From the NCBI GenBank assembly GCA_021397835.1, contig JAJFZO010000256.1, forward strand, positions 2,650,501-2,714,500: a DNA stretch of 64,000 bases. Direction: 5' to 3'. The notes under the pieces are model-generated. The model saw only the letters and a program-made list of their open reading frames with translations, did no database searches and was not told where the DNA came from. Source of the DNA: Moringa oleifera (Eukaryota; Streptophyta; Magnoliopsida; Brassicales; Moringaceae). Position 1 is the first letter of the stretch, and the number at the start of each line of letters is the position of its first letter. The translations under genes and the position numbers were made by a program. Below, piece after piece: positions 11,190 to 22,178 of this stretch.

Positions 11190-12437
11190 TTGGTCCCTCC
11201 AAGGGATATCATGCTTCCCTTCTACATTAAGGTTTGGAAAGATAATGACAATTCCAATGATTTCTTTATCTTATCTTATCTTAACTTCTATCTTTCTTTC
11301 TTTTTGATTGATAAAGTCCAAAGATAAATCATGATGCTTAATTGGTTCAACTTTGGCTAAAAAAATAAAAAAACAGATACATTCTTTTCTTCACGGCTTC
11401 CATTTTGATTTTTTAAAATTTATGTGATAATTAATTAAAATATTAAAATGTTGAATTTAAATAAAAAATTATATTAAATTTTTATAGTATATATTATTGT
11501 AAATATAAAAATAAGTTATATTATTTTTTATTTTAATTCTCAAATACCGATTCATCTAATTATATTCTCAATTATTCAATTTAGGTCTTATCAAATTTTT
11601 TACTTAAAAGTTTTTATAGACATAAAAACATGTTCAAGTTATAAAAAAAAACTAAATTTTTTTAAGTATTAATATATATATATTTTTTATATTTATATTA
11701 TTAAAAATTATAAGAATTAATTTATGAATTAAAAATTATTTAAATTTAAAAGATAAATTCAAAATAAAATGTAAATTTTATTTAAATTTTTAGAAAAATT
11801 ATTAGTTTTTAATAATTATTTGAAAGTGAGGTTCAAATTTAAACCAAATCATATCTTTAGACATAAAATTGAATTAACTTCAATTTTGATATTTACGTTA
11901 AAATTTGAGTAAAATTTAAAATTTTTTATATTTATTCTTAAAATTAATATTTTGTTTGTTTTTTAAAAATATATTATACAATTTTTTACAAAAATATATA
12001 TATATATATTCAAATAGACCTTAATTAATCAATGTATTTACAAAAATATTCTCATAATTAAAAAAACGACAATTTACAATGATTATAAAAGAAGTATTAT
12101 TAAATTTGATTTGATCGCAATTATGGACTTCTCAATCTTATCTTGAAGAGACATTAAGCATTAAAAACAAATCGCGATTTCTCAATTGATCTTTTGGCTT
12201 TGGCTTACAATAATGCAAATGGTACCTTAATTACAATAAAAATATAATCTGGTTGATTCCTAATCAAATGCAAGTTGAATTCAAGGTCACGGAGATGATA
12301 GTGTACATTAATTTAAAAATTATAATAATTAGATTTTGTTATATTTTTTAATTTTTTGATGAAATAATATTGCAATTTTTAATATCAATGTTGAAAAACA
12401 TAGAACACCAAAGTAATAAAATAATCAAAAGAATTTA

Positions 12438-12489
12438 ATATTTATGAAGTGATTAAATTAAAAATCCAATTTAATCACTTCATAAATAT
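12438..12489. repeat. Perfect 22-bp inverted repeat with 8-bp loop
   Basis: Left arm 12438-12459 and right arm 12468-12489 are exact reverse complements around AAAAATCC. It lies in A+T-rich spacer between the methylesterase gene and its 3' remnant. It could be a small hairpin or the remains of a palindromic MITE. No flanking direct repeat is obvious. Confidence 0.9.
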
Positions 12490-12876
12490 ATTATAAACTT
12501 ATTTTTTATCCAATTAAAAATCTAATAATGAGAGAAAAAATGTAATTACATATTAAATTTTCACTTGCTTTTATGATATCATGTAAGTTAAGTTATGTAT
12601 ATTTTATTATGAAATGAATAATATAAGATCAATTATGTAAAATAAAAAAAATTATTAGAACAATTAATAAAAAATATAAAAAAATTTACTGATCTGAGTT
12701 GGTATTAAAGTTTTTGATAAAAACATATAAATATATTTTTATAATTTATTAAGTTAATATAATAAATAATTAGATAAAATTTATAATTTATTTATTAAAT
12801 TATTACATAGAGATGTTTTTAAAAATTAATATAACTCAAATCAATAAAAGTTTTAAAATTTTTTTATTGATGTATG

Positions 12877-13022
12877 GAAAAAGAGATTTTCAAATGTAAA
12901 TGATCGAGAAAAATCCATCGGATCAAATGGTGAAAATTAAAAGATCAAATCGTATGGTTAAGATGTTGGGGCGGCGGAGTCAAGGGGGCCACTTACTTAA
13001 TATTGCTAAGAAATACACTTGA
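12877..13022 (+). pseudogene. Methylesterase exon 3 remnant
   Basis: This is a degenerate copy of about 11045-11189. The reading frame begins KRDFQM, then the TGG codon of the intact gene is TAA. The catalytic SDHM becomes SNRM, so the active-site His is lost. It ends at TGA in the same context (AKKYT). Flanking spacers 11190-12876 and 13023-15330 show no other coding signal. Confidence 0.82.
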
Positions 13023-15330
13023 TTTTACCTCCTTTTGATTTTATACTTGCCTCACCTCTAAGGTTTGGAAAGATCATGACGTTTCTAATGATTTCTTATC
13101 TTATCTTTACCTCTTTTTGATTGATAAACTCCAAATCAAGGCAAGTCATGTTGCTTAATGGAATCAATTTACGCCCAAAAAAAGGGATATATTCTTTTCT
13201 TCACGGGTTCGATTTTTTTTTTTTCAAATTTATTTGATGTTTAAAGTTAAAATATTAAAATTTAAGTAAAAAGTTATTTAAAACTTTGTAATATGCACTC
13301 CTTTTTTTTTGACACATTTTAAATCTCAAAAATTTAATCAATCGCTTTATGATATTTTTATTATTTAAATATTTATAAAATAATTCAAATAAAATTTATA
13401 TTGCATTTTGAGTTTATGTTTAAATTTGAACAATTTTCACTCATGAGTAATTTTTTATAAAACTTTTACATTTTTGATAATGTAAAATTAAAAAATATAT
13501 TATTATTATTTAAAAAGTTTTAAAATTTTTGTGATGATAGTTTGAATATATACAAAATTTTAAGTTAGAATTTATTGCATAGCATCCCAATTTAAGTATT
13601 TTTAATTTTTAATTATTTAAAATATTTGAAACATTCAACATATAATTACTGTCATTGATACTTCAAATTTTAAATTAAAATACATAAATTTAATATTTTT
13701 AATATTTTATGCATTTATTGATAAAAAAATTTGGCAATTAGAAAATAAATTTTATCTTAAAAAAATATATGTTATTAATTTTTAAATCACAATTATGAGT
13801 TTTTCTTAAAAGGACATTATGCTTAATAAGAAATCATGCTTTGTTGATCTCATCTTGCCTTCAGATTGCAATAATGCAAATGGTACCGCTTTATAAGTAC
13901 AGGAATGCAATCACATTGATTGCCCAATCAAATGCAAGTTGAATTTAAGGTGATGTGAGATGATAGCCCACATTAAATTAATAATAATAATAATAATAAT
14001 AATTAGATTTTGTTTTTTTAAAAAATATTTTATTTTTATTTCATTATAAAATAATATTACAACTTTTTAATATCAACATGGAAAACATGTAGGTTCCTTT
14101 GCCGGCAATCTCAAATAATGGACATAATTAATTAAGCGAAAGAGATTAGAAGTATGGACCACATCTAATTTTATTATTTATTAGATCTTTAGTTATTAAT
14201 AATGCACAAGTTTGGTAGTTGATCATTCACATTTATTTAATGGATAAATTTTATTTATTTATTTATGTTATTTGATATTATTATTTTATTAAATAAATAT
14301 TCATATATTTATTTAATTTAAAAGAATTTTTTTTTATTTTCGCATGAAACAGTGAAGTCATTTTCTAAAAAATGTTTCAAATAATAATTCATGTGATATT
14401 CTAGGAAGCAAGAACAACGTTGTCTTATGACAATCAGTTTCATCGAAAAAGCAAAAAAATTATGTTACATAAATTTAGTTATATAATTTTTATTTTAAAT
14501 TTTAAAAATTATATAATATTAAAAAAATAATTATGCGATTACAATCAAAATGATAAATATAAATAAAAATATTTTATTTATCTGAATTAATGGTAGTTTT
14601 TTGATAAAAATGTAAAGGTATATTTTCATTATTTATAATAATAAAATAATAAATAATAAATAATTCTAATAATTTATTTTATTAAATTATTACATACTAA
14701 ATTATTAGTTTTTAATAAAAAACTCAAGATAATTTTATAATAAATTCTTAAATTATATTAAAAAATATAAATTTTGATGAGATATTTTGAGACAAGATCA
14801 GTATCTATCCCTACATGATTTGCCATTGGAAAAAGCCTGTGGATGAGTCACCCGCTATTGGACTCTAAAGCTTTCCTCTCCACTCATTTTCGCATCTCAT
14901 TTCTTCATGCCCTTCAACTATCTTTCTAAATTAAATTGAGAAAAAGAAAAAGGTACAAAAAGGGTTGCCCACCTTTCAGACTAATTGATTAAACCAACAA
15001 AAAATTCAACCGAAAAAGAAAACAGAAAATGACATAAAGATGAACAAAATCAAAAGAAACCCATCCCCAATTTTGCATTGAAAGATACAAAACAAAAAAA
15101 CAAAAAAAGGAATTTTAATTAATTACAAACAGAACTAACAAAGATGAGTGTCTCTCTCACATCACATGAAGCCTATATGTACACACTCATTGAATTGGAT
15201 GCTCCGATAATCTATCTGCACAAGTAACGCAAAACAGCTCGAAATTCAGAGGGAAGTACTAACAAAAGGGGGAACTCACCAACCTCAAATACAATTCATA
15301 GACAAGCAATAAGAGATTTCATAATTAAGC

Positions 15331-15501
15331 TCATGGAAGGAATCCAACGAAAGGAGCCGGCGTGTTGGAGAAAGCTCGGCTGTTCAGCTGTGGCAAGTTA
15401 TTCTCGTGAATGACGATGCCGATTGATTCAGCTACGACGACGATGAACTCTATCGCCATTCTCAGTAATCCAATACAGATCTCCAGTCTCTGAAGCACCA
15501 T
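15331..15501 (-). CDS. Predicted 56-residue membrane microprotein
   Basis: I do not recognise the family. On the minus strand the ATG is at 15501-15499 and TGA at 15333-15331, giving 56 residues. The product starts MVLQRLEICIGLLRMAIEF, continues in a hydrophobic helix (about residues 7-31, rich in I, V and L) and ends in a polar tail (HENNLPQLNSRAF, then NTPAPFVGFLP). Base composition is clearly coding-like within very A+T-rich surroundings. The A of the ATG follows ACA, a good plant context. A TATA box (15621-15634) and an ABRE/G-box (15943-15951) lie upstream in the correct order. It could be a type-III membrane microprotein or a precursor with a cleaved tail. Confidence 0.6.
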   Translation of the reverse strand: MVLQRLEICIGLLRMAIEFIVVVAESIGIVIHENNLPQLNSRAFSNTPAPFVGFLP

Positions 15502-15620
15502 TGTCGCTACAGAAAGAAGCGAAAAAAGTACGAAACCCTAGCCTTTACACGTTGTTCTTCTTCCTCCTCTTTTTCCGATCTCCGCGTCACTCTTCTTCAT
15601 GAAGTCTACAATAATCAACT

Positions 15621-15634
15621 TATATATATATATA
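15621..15634 (-). promoter_or_regulatory. TATA box of the microprotein gene
   Basis: An alternating TATATATATATATA tract lies about 120 bp upstream of the minus-strand ATG at 15501. That spacing would give a short 5' UTR of about 80-90 bases. Confidence 0.5.
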
Positions 15635-15942
15635 CCGCTGCAAGAAAAGATGCATTCCTATTCGGGCGAACCAGTCAGAACTTCTAGGGATGGCTTCAAG
15701 AAAGCCTAATCTGACCTTTCAGACCTCCCCAAGGACACTTGCTCTCTCTCTCTCTGTCTTATAATGAAGTTGGTGAATGTAAAGTTGACAAGAAGTAACA
15801 CCGTGTATGGTTATCCGAAAAGAAGAAGGGACAGAATAGGAGAGAGAGGATGATTATGACTTAATGATAATAAAGTGGAAGCAAACACTACGTATTTGGC
15901 CTGATTGGTATTAATAATAAATGGACGGAGATTAAACAATGC

Positions 15943-15951
15943 ACACGTGGC
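15943..15951. promoter_or_regulatory. G-box / ABRE (ACACGTGGC)
   Basis: ACACGTGGC is a textbook G-box containing the ABA-response core ACGTGGC, bound by bZIP (ABF/AREB) and bHLH factors. It sits about 310 bp upstream of the minus-strand TATA box. The rest of 15952-16640 is A+T-rich with no gene signal. Confidence 0.5.
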
Positions 15952-16640
15952 TAATAATTATCCTAAAGTTTACCTCATTAAAATCCAGTATTAATTAAGT
16001 TTGTCTTAAATTTACTGTTTGAATCAATTTTTAAAAAATTTGATTCAAATTAGTCCATGTGATCCGTTGATTTTAAGTCATTTGATTCACTTAAAATTTG
16101 TTTATATTATTAAAATTATGTTATTTTAATAAATAAATTTTAATTTTTAATAAAATATTATTATTTTATATTTAAATATTTTTTCCAGATATCAATGTTG
16201 TTTTTTTATTTCTATATTAATAAAATATATTAAAATATTATAATTACTTATTATATCACAAATAAAGTGTGAATTTTATTTGAATCATTTTTAAAGCAAT
16301 AAATACTCTTAATTTTCATAATTAGTTTGGATCAAAAATTCAGTTTAAACTAAATTAATACTTTTGAAATAAAATTAAATCAAATTGAAGTTTGAAATTA
16401 TTTAATAAAAAATATCATAAAAATTAATTTCAACAAATAAATGTGTAACGACTAAATCTTCATGACAAATAGTATTTACAATGTGACTGTAAGGATCAAT
16501 CAACTAAGTACTATAAATGATAATGTAGTAACTATAAAATCTTATTAAATTGGAAATTCAACATTGGACATTGAATTAAAGAGATAATTAAACCTAAACC
16601 CAATTGGATGGAGAATTAATGTGGACATCAATGCCATCTT

Positions 16641-18363
16641 CTACTTAGGGCAAGACCCACCAGGCCCTCCAAAAGAGAAAACATAACCCCAGTCCCTAGG
16701 ACGTGACCTCCCATATTTATCATTTTGCAAGCCATAGCCGGCCGGGCAATCCACCACCTCTTCCATGACATTACCTAAATGTGGAGCTTGAAGATGACCA
16801 TTATCATTAACAAAGTGAATTGATCTAAAATAGGCTGCATGAAGATAGTTGCCGTCCGGTTTGTGCCCACTCCCTATCGGAGGACTAATTCCGTCTCTTC
16901 CTCCGATCGCCACTCCTCCCCATTTCACTGAGTTCAATTTGGTGTTCAAATGAGAGAAGAGCTCCTTGGGCCAATATCCCACTATGACGTCTGGATTCTG
17001 AATCGAAAGCCACCAATTTTTTGTTTCTTGATCCTAAACAAAGAAATTAATAATTAAATTTTTATTTGATTATGACATTGTTAAGATTAAAGCTTTTAAT
17101 TAATTTGATTAAATTTTTTATTTTTAATAATAATATAATAAATTAATTAATGACCATACCTCCCAAATGGAAATGTTATATTCATAGGTCGGTCCACCGA
17201 ATTTGGATGCTCCCACCAATGGAGTTTGGGGACCTATGACTCGGTCTACTTGCACAAAACCTTTGCAAAGTTTATTATAACATCCTGCTCCATCGTTACC
17301 CTATTAATAAAATATATAAAAGAATCATCAAATAATAATAATAATATTATTATTATTAATATTAAAATTAAAGAAACTTACCATCCAAAATACAGACAAT
17401 CGCGGACGATTATCACCATTCAGAGCAGGAGATATCTTTAAAAAAAACAAAAAATAAAATAAAATATTAAAAGAATGAAATTGCATTTATTAATTTATAA
17501 TAAATATATATTATTTTAAAGATAATTTACTGTATATCCAGCTGTAATAAGATTTCGCTGGCCTCCTTGAGTACTTTCTATCCAAATATTTGTAGAGCTC
17601 ATCTGATCTTGCTGGAGAGTAAAATTATACACCGAAACGATTCCAAATGCTCCATGATACGCTAGATATGGTGACTCCTTCAATTTAAGATAAACAAACT
17701 AAAGCACAAAAAAATAAAAATAAATTAACATATTAATATATAATATAATAAAATAATTTTTTAATAAAAATTAAAAAAACCATATCTTACACGAGCATTA
17801 TTCGGATAATCAGAATCAATGTAGTTAACATTATTGAAGAACTTATTTATCAAAATTTTCGACTGCCGTAATTCATCGTTCCTAGTTTTGTATATCGGCA
17901 CCGATCCTAAAGGGCATCCTCCTTCCTTGATCACATCAGATGATTCACCAATTCCTATTGGATACGATGTGGGCCTCATCTGTAAAATAAAATAATTTTA
18001 ATAATTTATAATTTTTTAATTTTAAAAAAATAAAATTTAATTTACCTGAACTTTATGATTTTTAAGCAAGGGATGAGCAAGGGAGGGTTGCTGATTGATG
18101 TTCACGCAATCAATGGTATCTCCATCAACCTTCCAACATGATCCAAATCAATTAAAAAAATAAAAAATATAATGTTTAAGTGAAATTTTAAAAAATAAAA
18201 TTACAAATTATCTAAATTAAGCAATAACATTAAATAAAAATTAATATCTAATTTAACAATTATAAATATATAAAAAAAAACATACCTCAAAGGTTTTTCC
18301 TCTGACAATATTCCCCCAAGACAAACAAAATAGGAACAACAATTTTATCATTGTGGAAAACAT
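16641..18363 (-). CDS. Secreted neprosin-domain (DUF239) protein with activation-peptide-like N-terminus
   Basis: Seven phase-0 exons on the minus strand: 18363-18286, 18129-18046, 17979-17791, 17698-17531, 17435-17382, 17300-17160 and 17033-16641, giving 368 residues. A signal peptide is clear (MFSTMIKLLFLFCLSWGN). It is followed by a shortened DUF4409-like segment (VDGDTIDCVNINQQPSLAHP) and the neprosin domain. Recognisable blocks are AYHGAFGIVSVYNF, GDNRPRLSVFWM, GAGCYNKLCKGFVQVD, NWWLSIQ, VGYWPKELF and GSGH. The founding member is the Nepenthes glutamic prolyl-endopeptidase. Glu158 in NIWIES may be one catalytic Glu. The usual WGGE motif reads WGGV here (Val279), so the second may be missing. 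Length is near the usual 370-420. Confidence 0.88.
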
Positions 18364-21300
18364 GTTGGCTTTGTGCTCCAATTAGTAAAATGTATGTAAT
18401 TTTATAAGTGAAGATATGTGGTAAAAATGGAAATTCTATTTTTAGCTATATTTTTTTTTATTATTATTATTAAAGTGATTTTGACTACAATTAGTTTTAT
18501 ACCTAATTTGACAGATATGCATTAATGTAATATTTCACTTTTTTGGATTACTTGCCATAACATGTTGTTTGATCAAATTAAAAAAATAAATGAAAATCTT
18601 GACCATAAATAAATAAACTTATTTATATTATTACTTTTTATTTTAATACTAAATTGCATGTGAGCAATCAGATTTTTTTTATTTCATAATTTTTTATTCC
18701 TTTTATTTTCTTTCTCTTTTTGAGTATATTTTTTTTAATAATATTAACATAGATCTAAAAGTTATATAAAACTTCAAACTATATTTTTTTAAATCTTAGT
18801 ATTTAAAAAATAATAAATCAAATTCTGAATTATTAATTTATATTAAATTAAATTTTATCAAACAAATTAAAGATTAAAAAATTTAAATTAAAAATTTTAT
18901 ATAATGAATTATAGTTTAAAATATTTTAAATATGTAAAAAATATCTGAGCTACCATTATTGAAAAAAGATAATTTTTGAGAATTAAAAATATTTTTAAAA
19001 ATTTATAATATTAAAATATTTTTTAAAATTAGTAAAAATAACTTATAAATAAAAAATTATTTAAATTTTAGAAATGAACTTGTAGTGAAACGTATAATTT
19101 ATTTAATTTTTAAAAAATATTTTAACAATAAAAATGTATTTAATTTGATCTAAATTAAAAGTTTAAGATTCAATTTTTCACTTTTTTAAACATAAAAATT
19201 TACTTAATAAAATAGAATATAGTTTAAGATTTTATACAACCTTTTTCCTATCAATATTTAATTTTTTGATATTTAAAAATTACTTTTAAAATATCTTTAA
19301 ATTTAGTTACCTTATTCTATTTATTAAAATTTAACTTATATCAAATTAAAAATTCACATACAAAATAGTTGAGAATTTATAATAATATTAAAATTAAAAT
19401 GTGGGTTTAGTATAATTTTTCACTAACAAGATATTTTTATAATTTTTTAAAATTTTGGATGATATAATTTTTTAAAAATATTTTCGGTACTTAATTTTTT
19501 TGGGATAGTATTTTGAATTTTTTTTGTATTTTTTAAAAATATTTAGGATAAAATTCATCATAAAAAATATTTAATTAAAATATTTTTAATTTTTGAATTC
19601 TTTTATAAGATTCAATTTGATTTAAATCGAGATTAATTATATGAGTAAGATCTATATTTTGCTTATGGTGTCAAATTGAGACCTATGAAAAAAATGTATT
19701 TGAGAATTAAATTTTTTTTTGAATTCTAAATGTAAGATTTTTATCTATAATTTTTATTAATATTAGCGGTTTGCATACATAAATAATTTACATATTACTT
19801 TTTTTAAAAATATTATAATATCCTTTTAAAATAAATAAAATGTTTTTAATTTTTATTCTCTTTAAATTTTTATATTTTACATATTTTTACTAAATTTAAT
19901 GAGAATAAAAAATATTTTATTTATATCAATAAGTTTTAAAATAATATTGAGTAAATATAATTCACATATACATTATGTCTCTGCATAAAAATATTAATAT
20001 TAATAAAAATTATAAAAAAATTTTATGTCGAAAATCTAAAAAATGTAAGTATGAAATAGATCCAATTTTATTTGCATATTTCAATTTAAAATATTCCTTT
20101 GATGTAATTAATCATTTAAATTGATAAATAATATTTATTTAAATATATTTTAAAAATAAAAATTTAATTAAAAATTAAAAAAATATTTATTTTTATATAT
20201 TTACTTAAAATATTTTTAATGCTCAAAAGCTTGTTATGGATCCACGCTTAAACATACAATTAGTAAATACTATAGCGGATAATCTTGAATGATTTAGATT
20301 AAATTATGATGAATTATGCCCAATGAAATGAAGTAATAAGTTGTGCTAAACAAATTTATTTTGAAAGAGAAACAAACCATGATGGTAAATGTAATAATGG
20401 CATAAAATTTTAATTTTATATTATTCAAAAATTATATTATTAAATAATATATAAAATTTTAATTTTAATTTTTTTATAAATATATTTTAAAGATGACATG
20501 AGAAAATCAAGAGGTGAACTTCATAATGACTAAGAATTGTCACATTAGTCAAAGACAATATAATATTAGATGATTTTTTAGTATGTTTTAAATTTCTTGC
20601 CACATTAAGATATCAAACTCTAATTAAAAGAATTAATTCAAATAATAAATGCTTCGTAAATATGAAAAATTGACTTATTTATATATTATTTTATCAATTA
20701 ATTTAAATTTAAATTAAGTCAAATTGTATGTTTAAAATGTAAAACTTTTCGGAATAGCAAAATCATGTTAATAAAAAATAAATATAACGTAAAGAGAAAA
20801 AATATTTTTTTTATTTTTTAAATCAATATTATTTTTATCATCAAATTATCTTCAGAAAATTTCTAAAACTTTGTAAGCTCAATCAATTAAAATAAAAATT
20901 TTAACTTTAAATTTAATTAATATAATAAAATTTAAAGTAAAAATTTTTTAGTATATTCTTTTTATTTTTTTATAAATATTGTCGTTTTTCATTCTTTTTT
21001 TTATATTAAAAATTACTTTACCTCTTGATACAGTCGCACAAGACATTTATAATTTGTATTATCCATCCAAGATTCAAGTGGTATGTCAAGGTAGCAGAGC
21101 ACAAATGATTTTTTTCTTATCACGTTTTTTATTTCTCAAGAAAAAAATTACTTTAAAAATAAATATTTAAATTTTTTAAATTAATTATATTTTTTAATTT
21201 AAATTTAACATATCAATTGAATCAAATTTATATTTAATATTTTAATTTGATTTAAATTAAATTTTAATGCAAATGATTGTAAAAATGTTTAAGCTATCAT

Positions 21301-21680
21301 TATAAATTTTTAAGAGTTTTTAGTATTAAAAATATTTTTTAAAAATTTTTATTATAAAAAATTTAAAATAATTAATTTATAAGTAAAAAAATTAGTTTAA
21401 AATAAAATGTAAAATTTATTTTATTTATTTTAATTAATTTAATTATAAAATATACTTAATTTCTTAAAAAATAATTAAAATTTAATTTGGGTATTTTTTA
21501 TTTATTAAAATTAATTTTAAGATATTTTAAAATTTAAAATAAAATAAAATTAAATTAAAAAAATATTTTCCAAAATTTTAAATTTTACTTTTTTAATATA
21601 TATTTAGAATACCTTTTAATTTGCAAACTTGAATGTGATGTTACAAATCAGAATTATAAATTGAAGGGGTTGTTCCTAGG
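18364..21680. other. A+T-rich intergenic spacer
   Basis: About 3.3 kb between the divergent neprosin and kinesin genes. It is dominated by A/T runs, with stops in all frames. I see no exon pattern, RNA gene or recognisable transposon domain in it. Confidence 0.7.
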
Positions 21681-21688
21681 GTGTCACG

Positions 21689-21699
21689 TAGCCGTTGGA
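21689..21699 (-). promoter_or_regulatory. Mitosis-specific activator (MSA) element upstream of the kinesin
   Basis: The minus strand reads TCCAACGGCTA, a full match to the MSA consensus (T/C)C(T/C)AACGG(T/C)(T/C)A bound by three-repeat MYB (MYB3R) factors at G2/M. A second AACGG core lies at 21806-21810. It is about 480 bp before the kinesin ATG, in keeping with a cytokinesis gene. Confidence 0.65.
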
Positions 21700-21887
21700 A
21701 ATTTGAACTTGTACATGCTTACAATATGCCCTCCAAATATTCCTTTTTCACCAAAAGGCCCTTGAGAATTCAAATCCCAAAGCCGCGAAGATCTTCGAAC
21801 TTTGCCCGTTGCAAAGCTAGATCAGACCTCCACCGTCCATTTACCCTCCTCTCACTCTTCAAGTCTCAAAGCTAAAATTCAAAATAT

Positions 21888-21915
21888 CAGAGAGAGAGAG
21901 AGACAGAGAGAAAAT

Positions 21916-21952
<37 letters not shown>
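21888..21952. repeat. (GA)n tract in the kinesin promoter/5' UTR
   Basis: Two GA runs separated by AAAATACC. The tract lies in the likely 5' leader or core promoter of the kinesin. A probable 5' UTR intron follows it: a GTAATATATG donor lies at about 22065. Confidence 0.9.
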
Positions 21953-21954
<2 letters not shown>

Positions 21955-22178
21955 GAAAGAGTGAGTCAGTGAGAGATTCATGTTCTGACAACTGAGTGTA
22001 GCTTTCTCAGCTGCAAGATTTCACGCAATCGGCTAGTTATTTTGTTTCTCACTTCCTCTTTCAGGTAATATATGTTCATTTCATAGATTCATAAGTTTCA
22101 ATGTTTCTTTATTTTAGTTGAGGTTGACATTTTCTCTGTTTCTTGGATTTGTTTGTTGTACTGTTTTACGTTGATAGA

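Larger units (their letters stand above)
11050..14050 (+). repeat. Second, diverged tandem duplication (about 11050-12350 repeated at about 12877-14050)
   Basis: The end of methylesterase exon 3 and its flank recur after about 1.7-1.8 kb. Anchors are AGAGATTTTCAAATG (11050s and 12880s), the segment after the stop (AAGGTTTGGAAAGAT, about 11230 and 13060), and TGCAAATGGTAC with CAAATGCAAGTTGAATT (about 12213/12267 and 13876/13930). Similarity is interrupted by many small indels, so this event is older than the 3.9-kb duplication. Confidence 0.82.

Noticed and set aside
20979..21170. 63-codon ORF in the spacer before the kinesin
   Set aside because: Low-complexity Phe/Leu/Lys composition from A+T-rich DNA.
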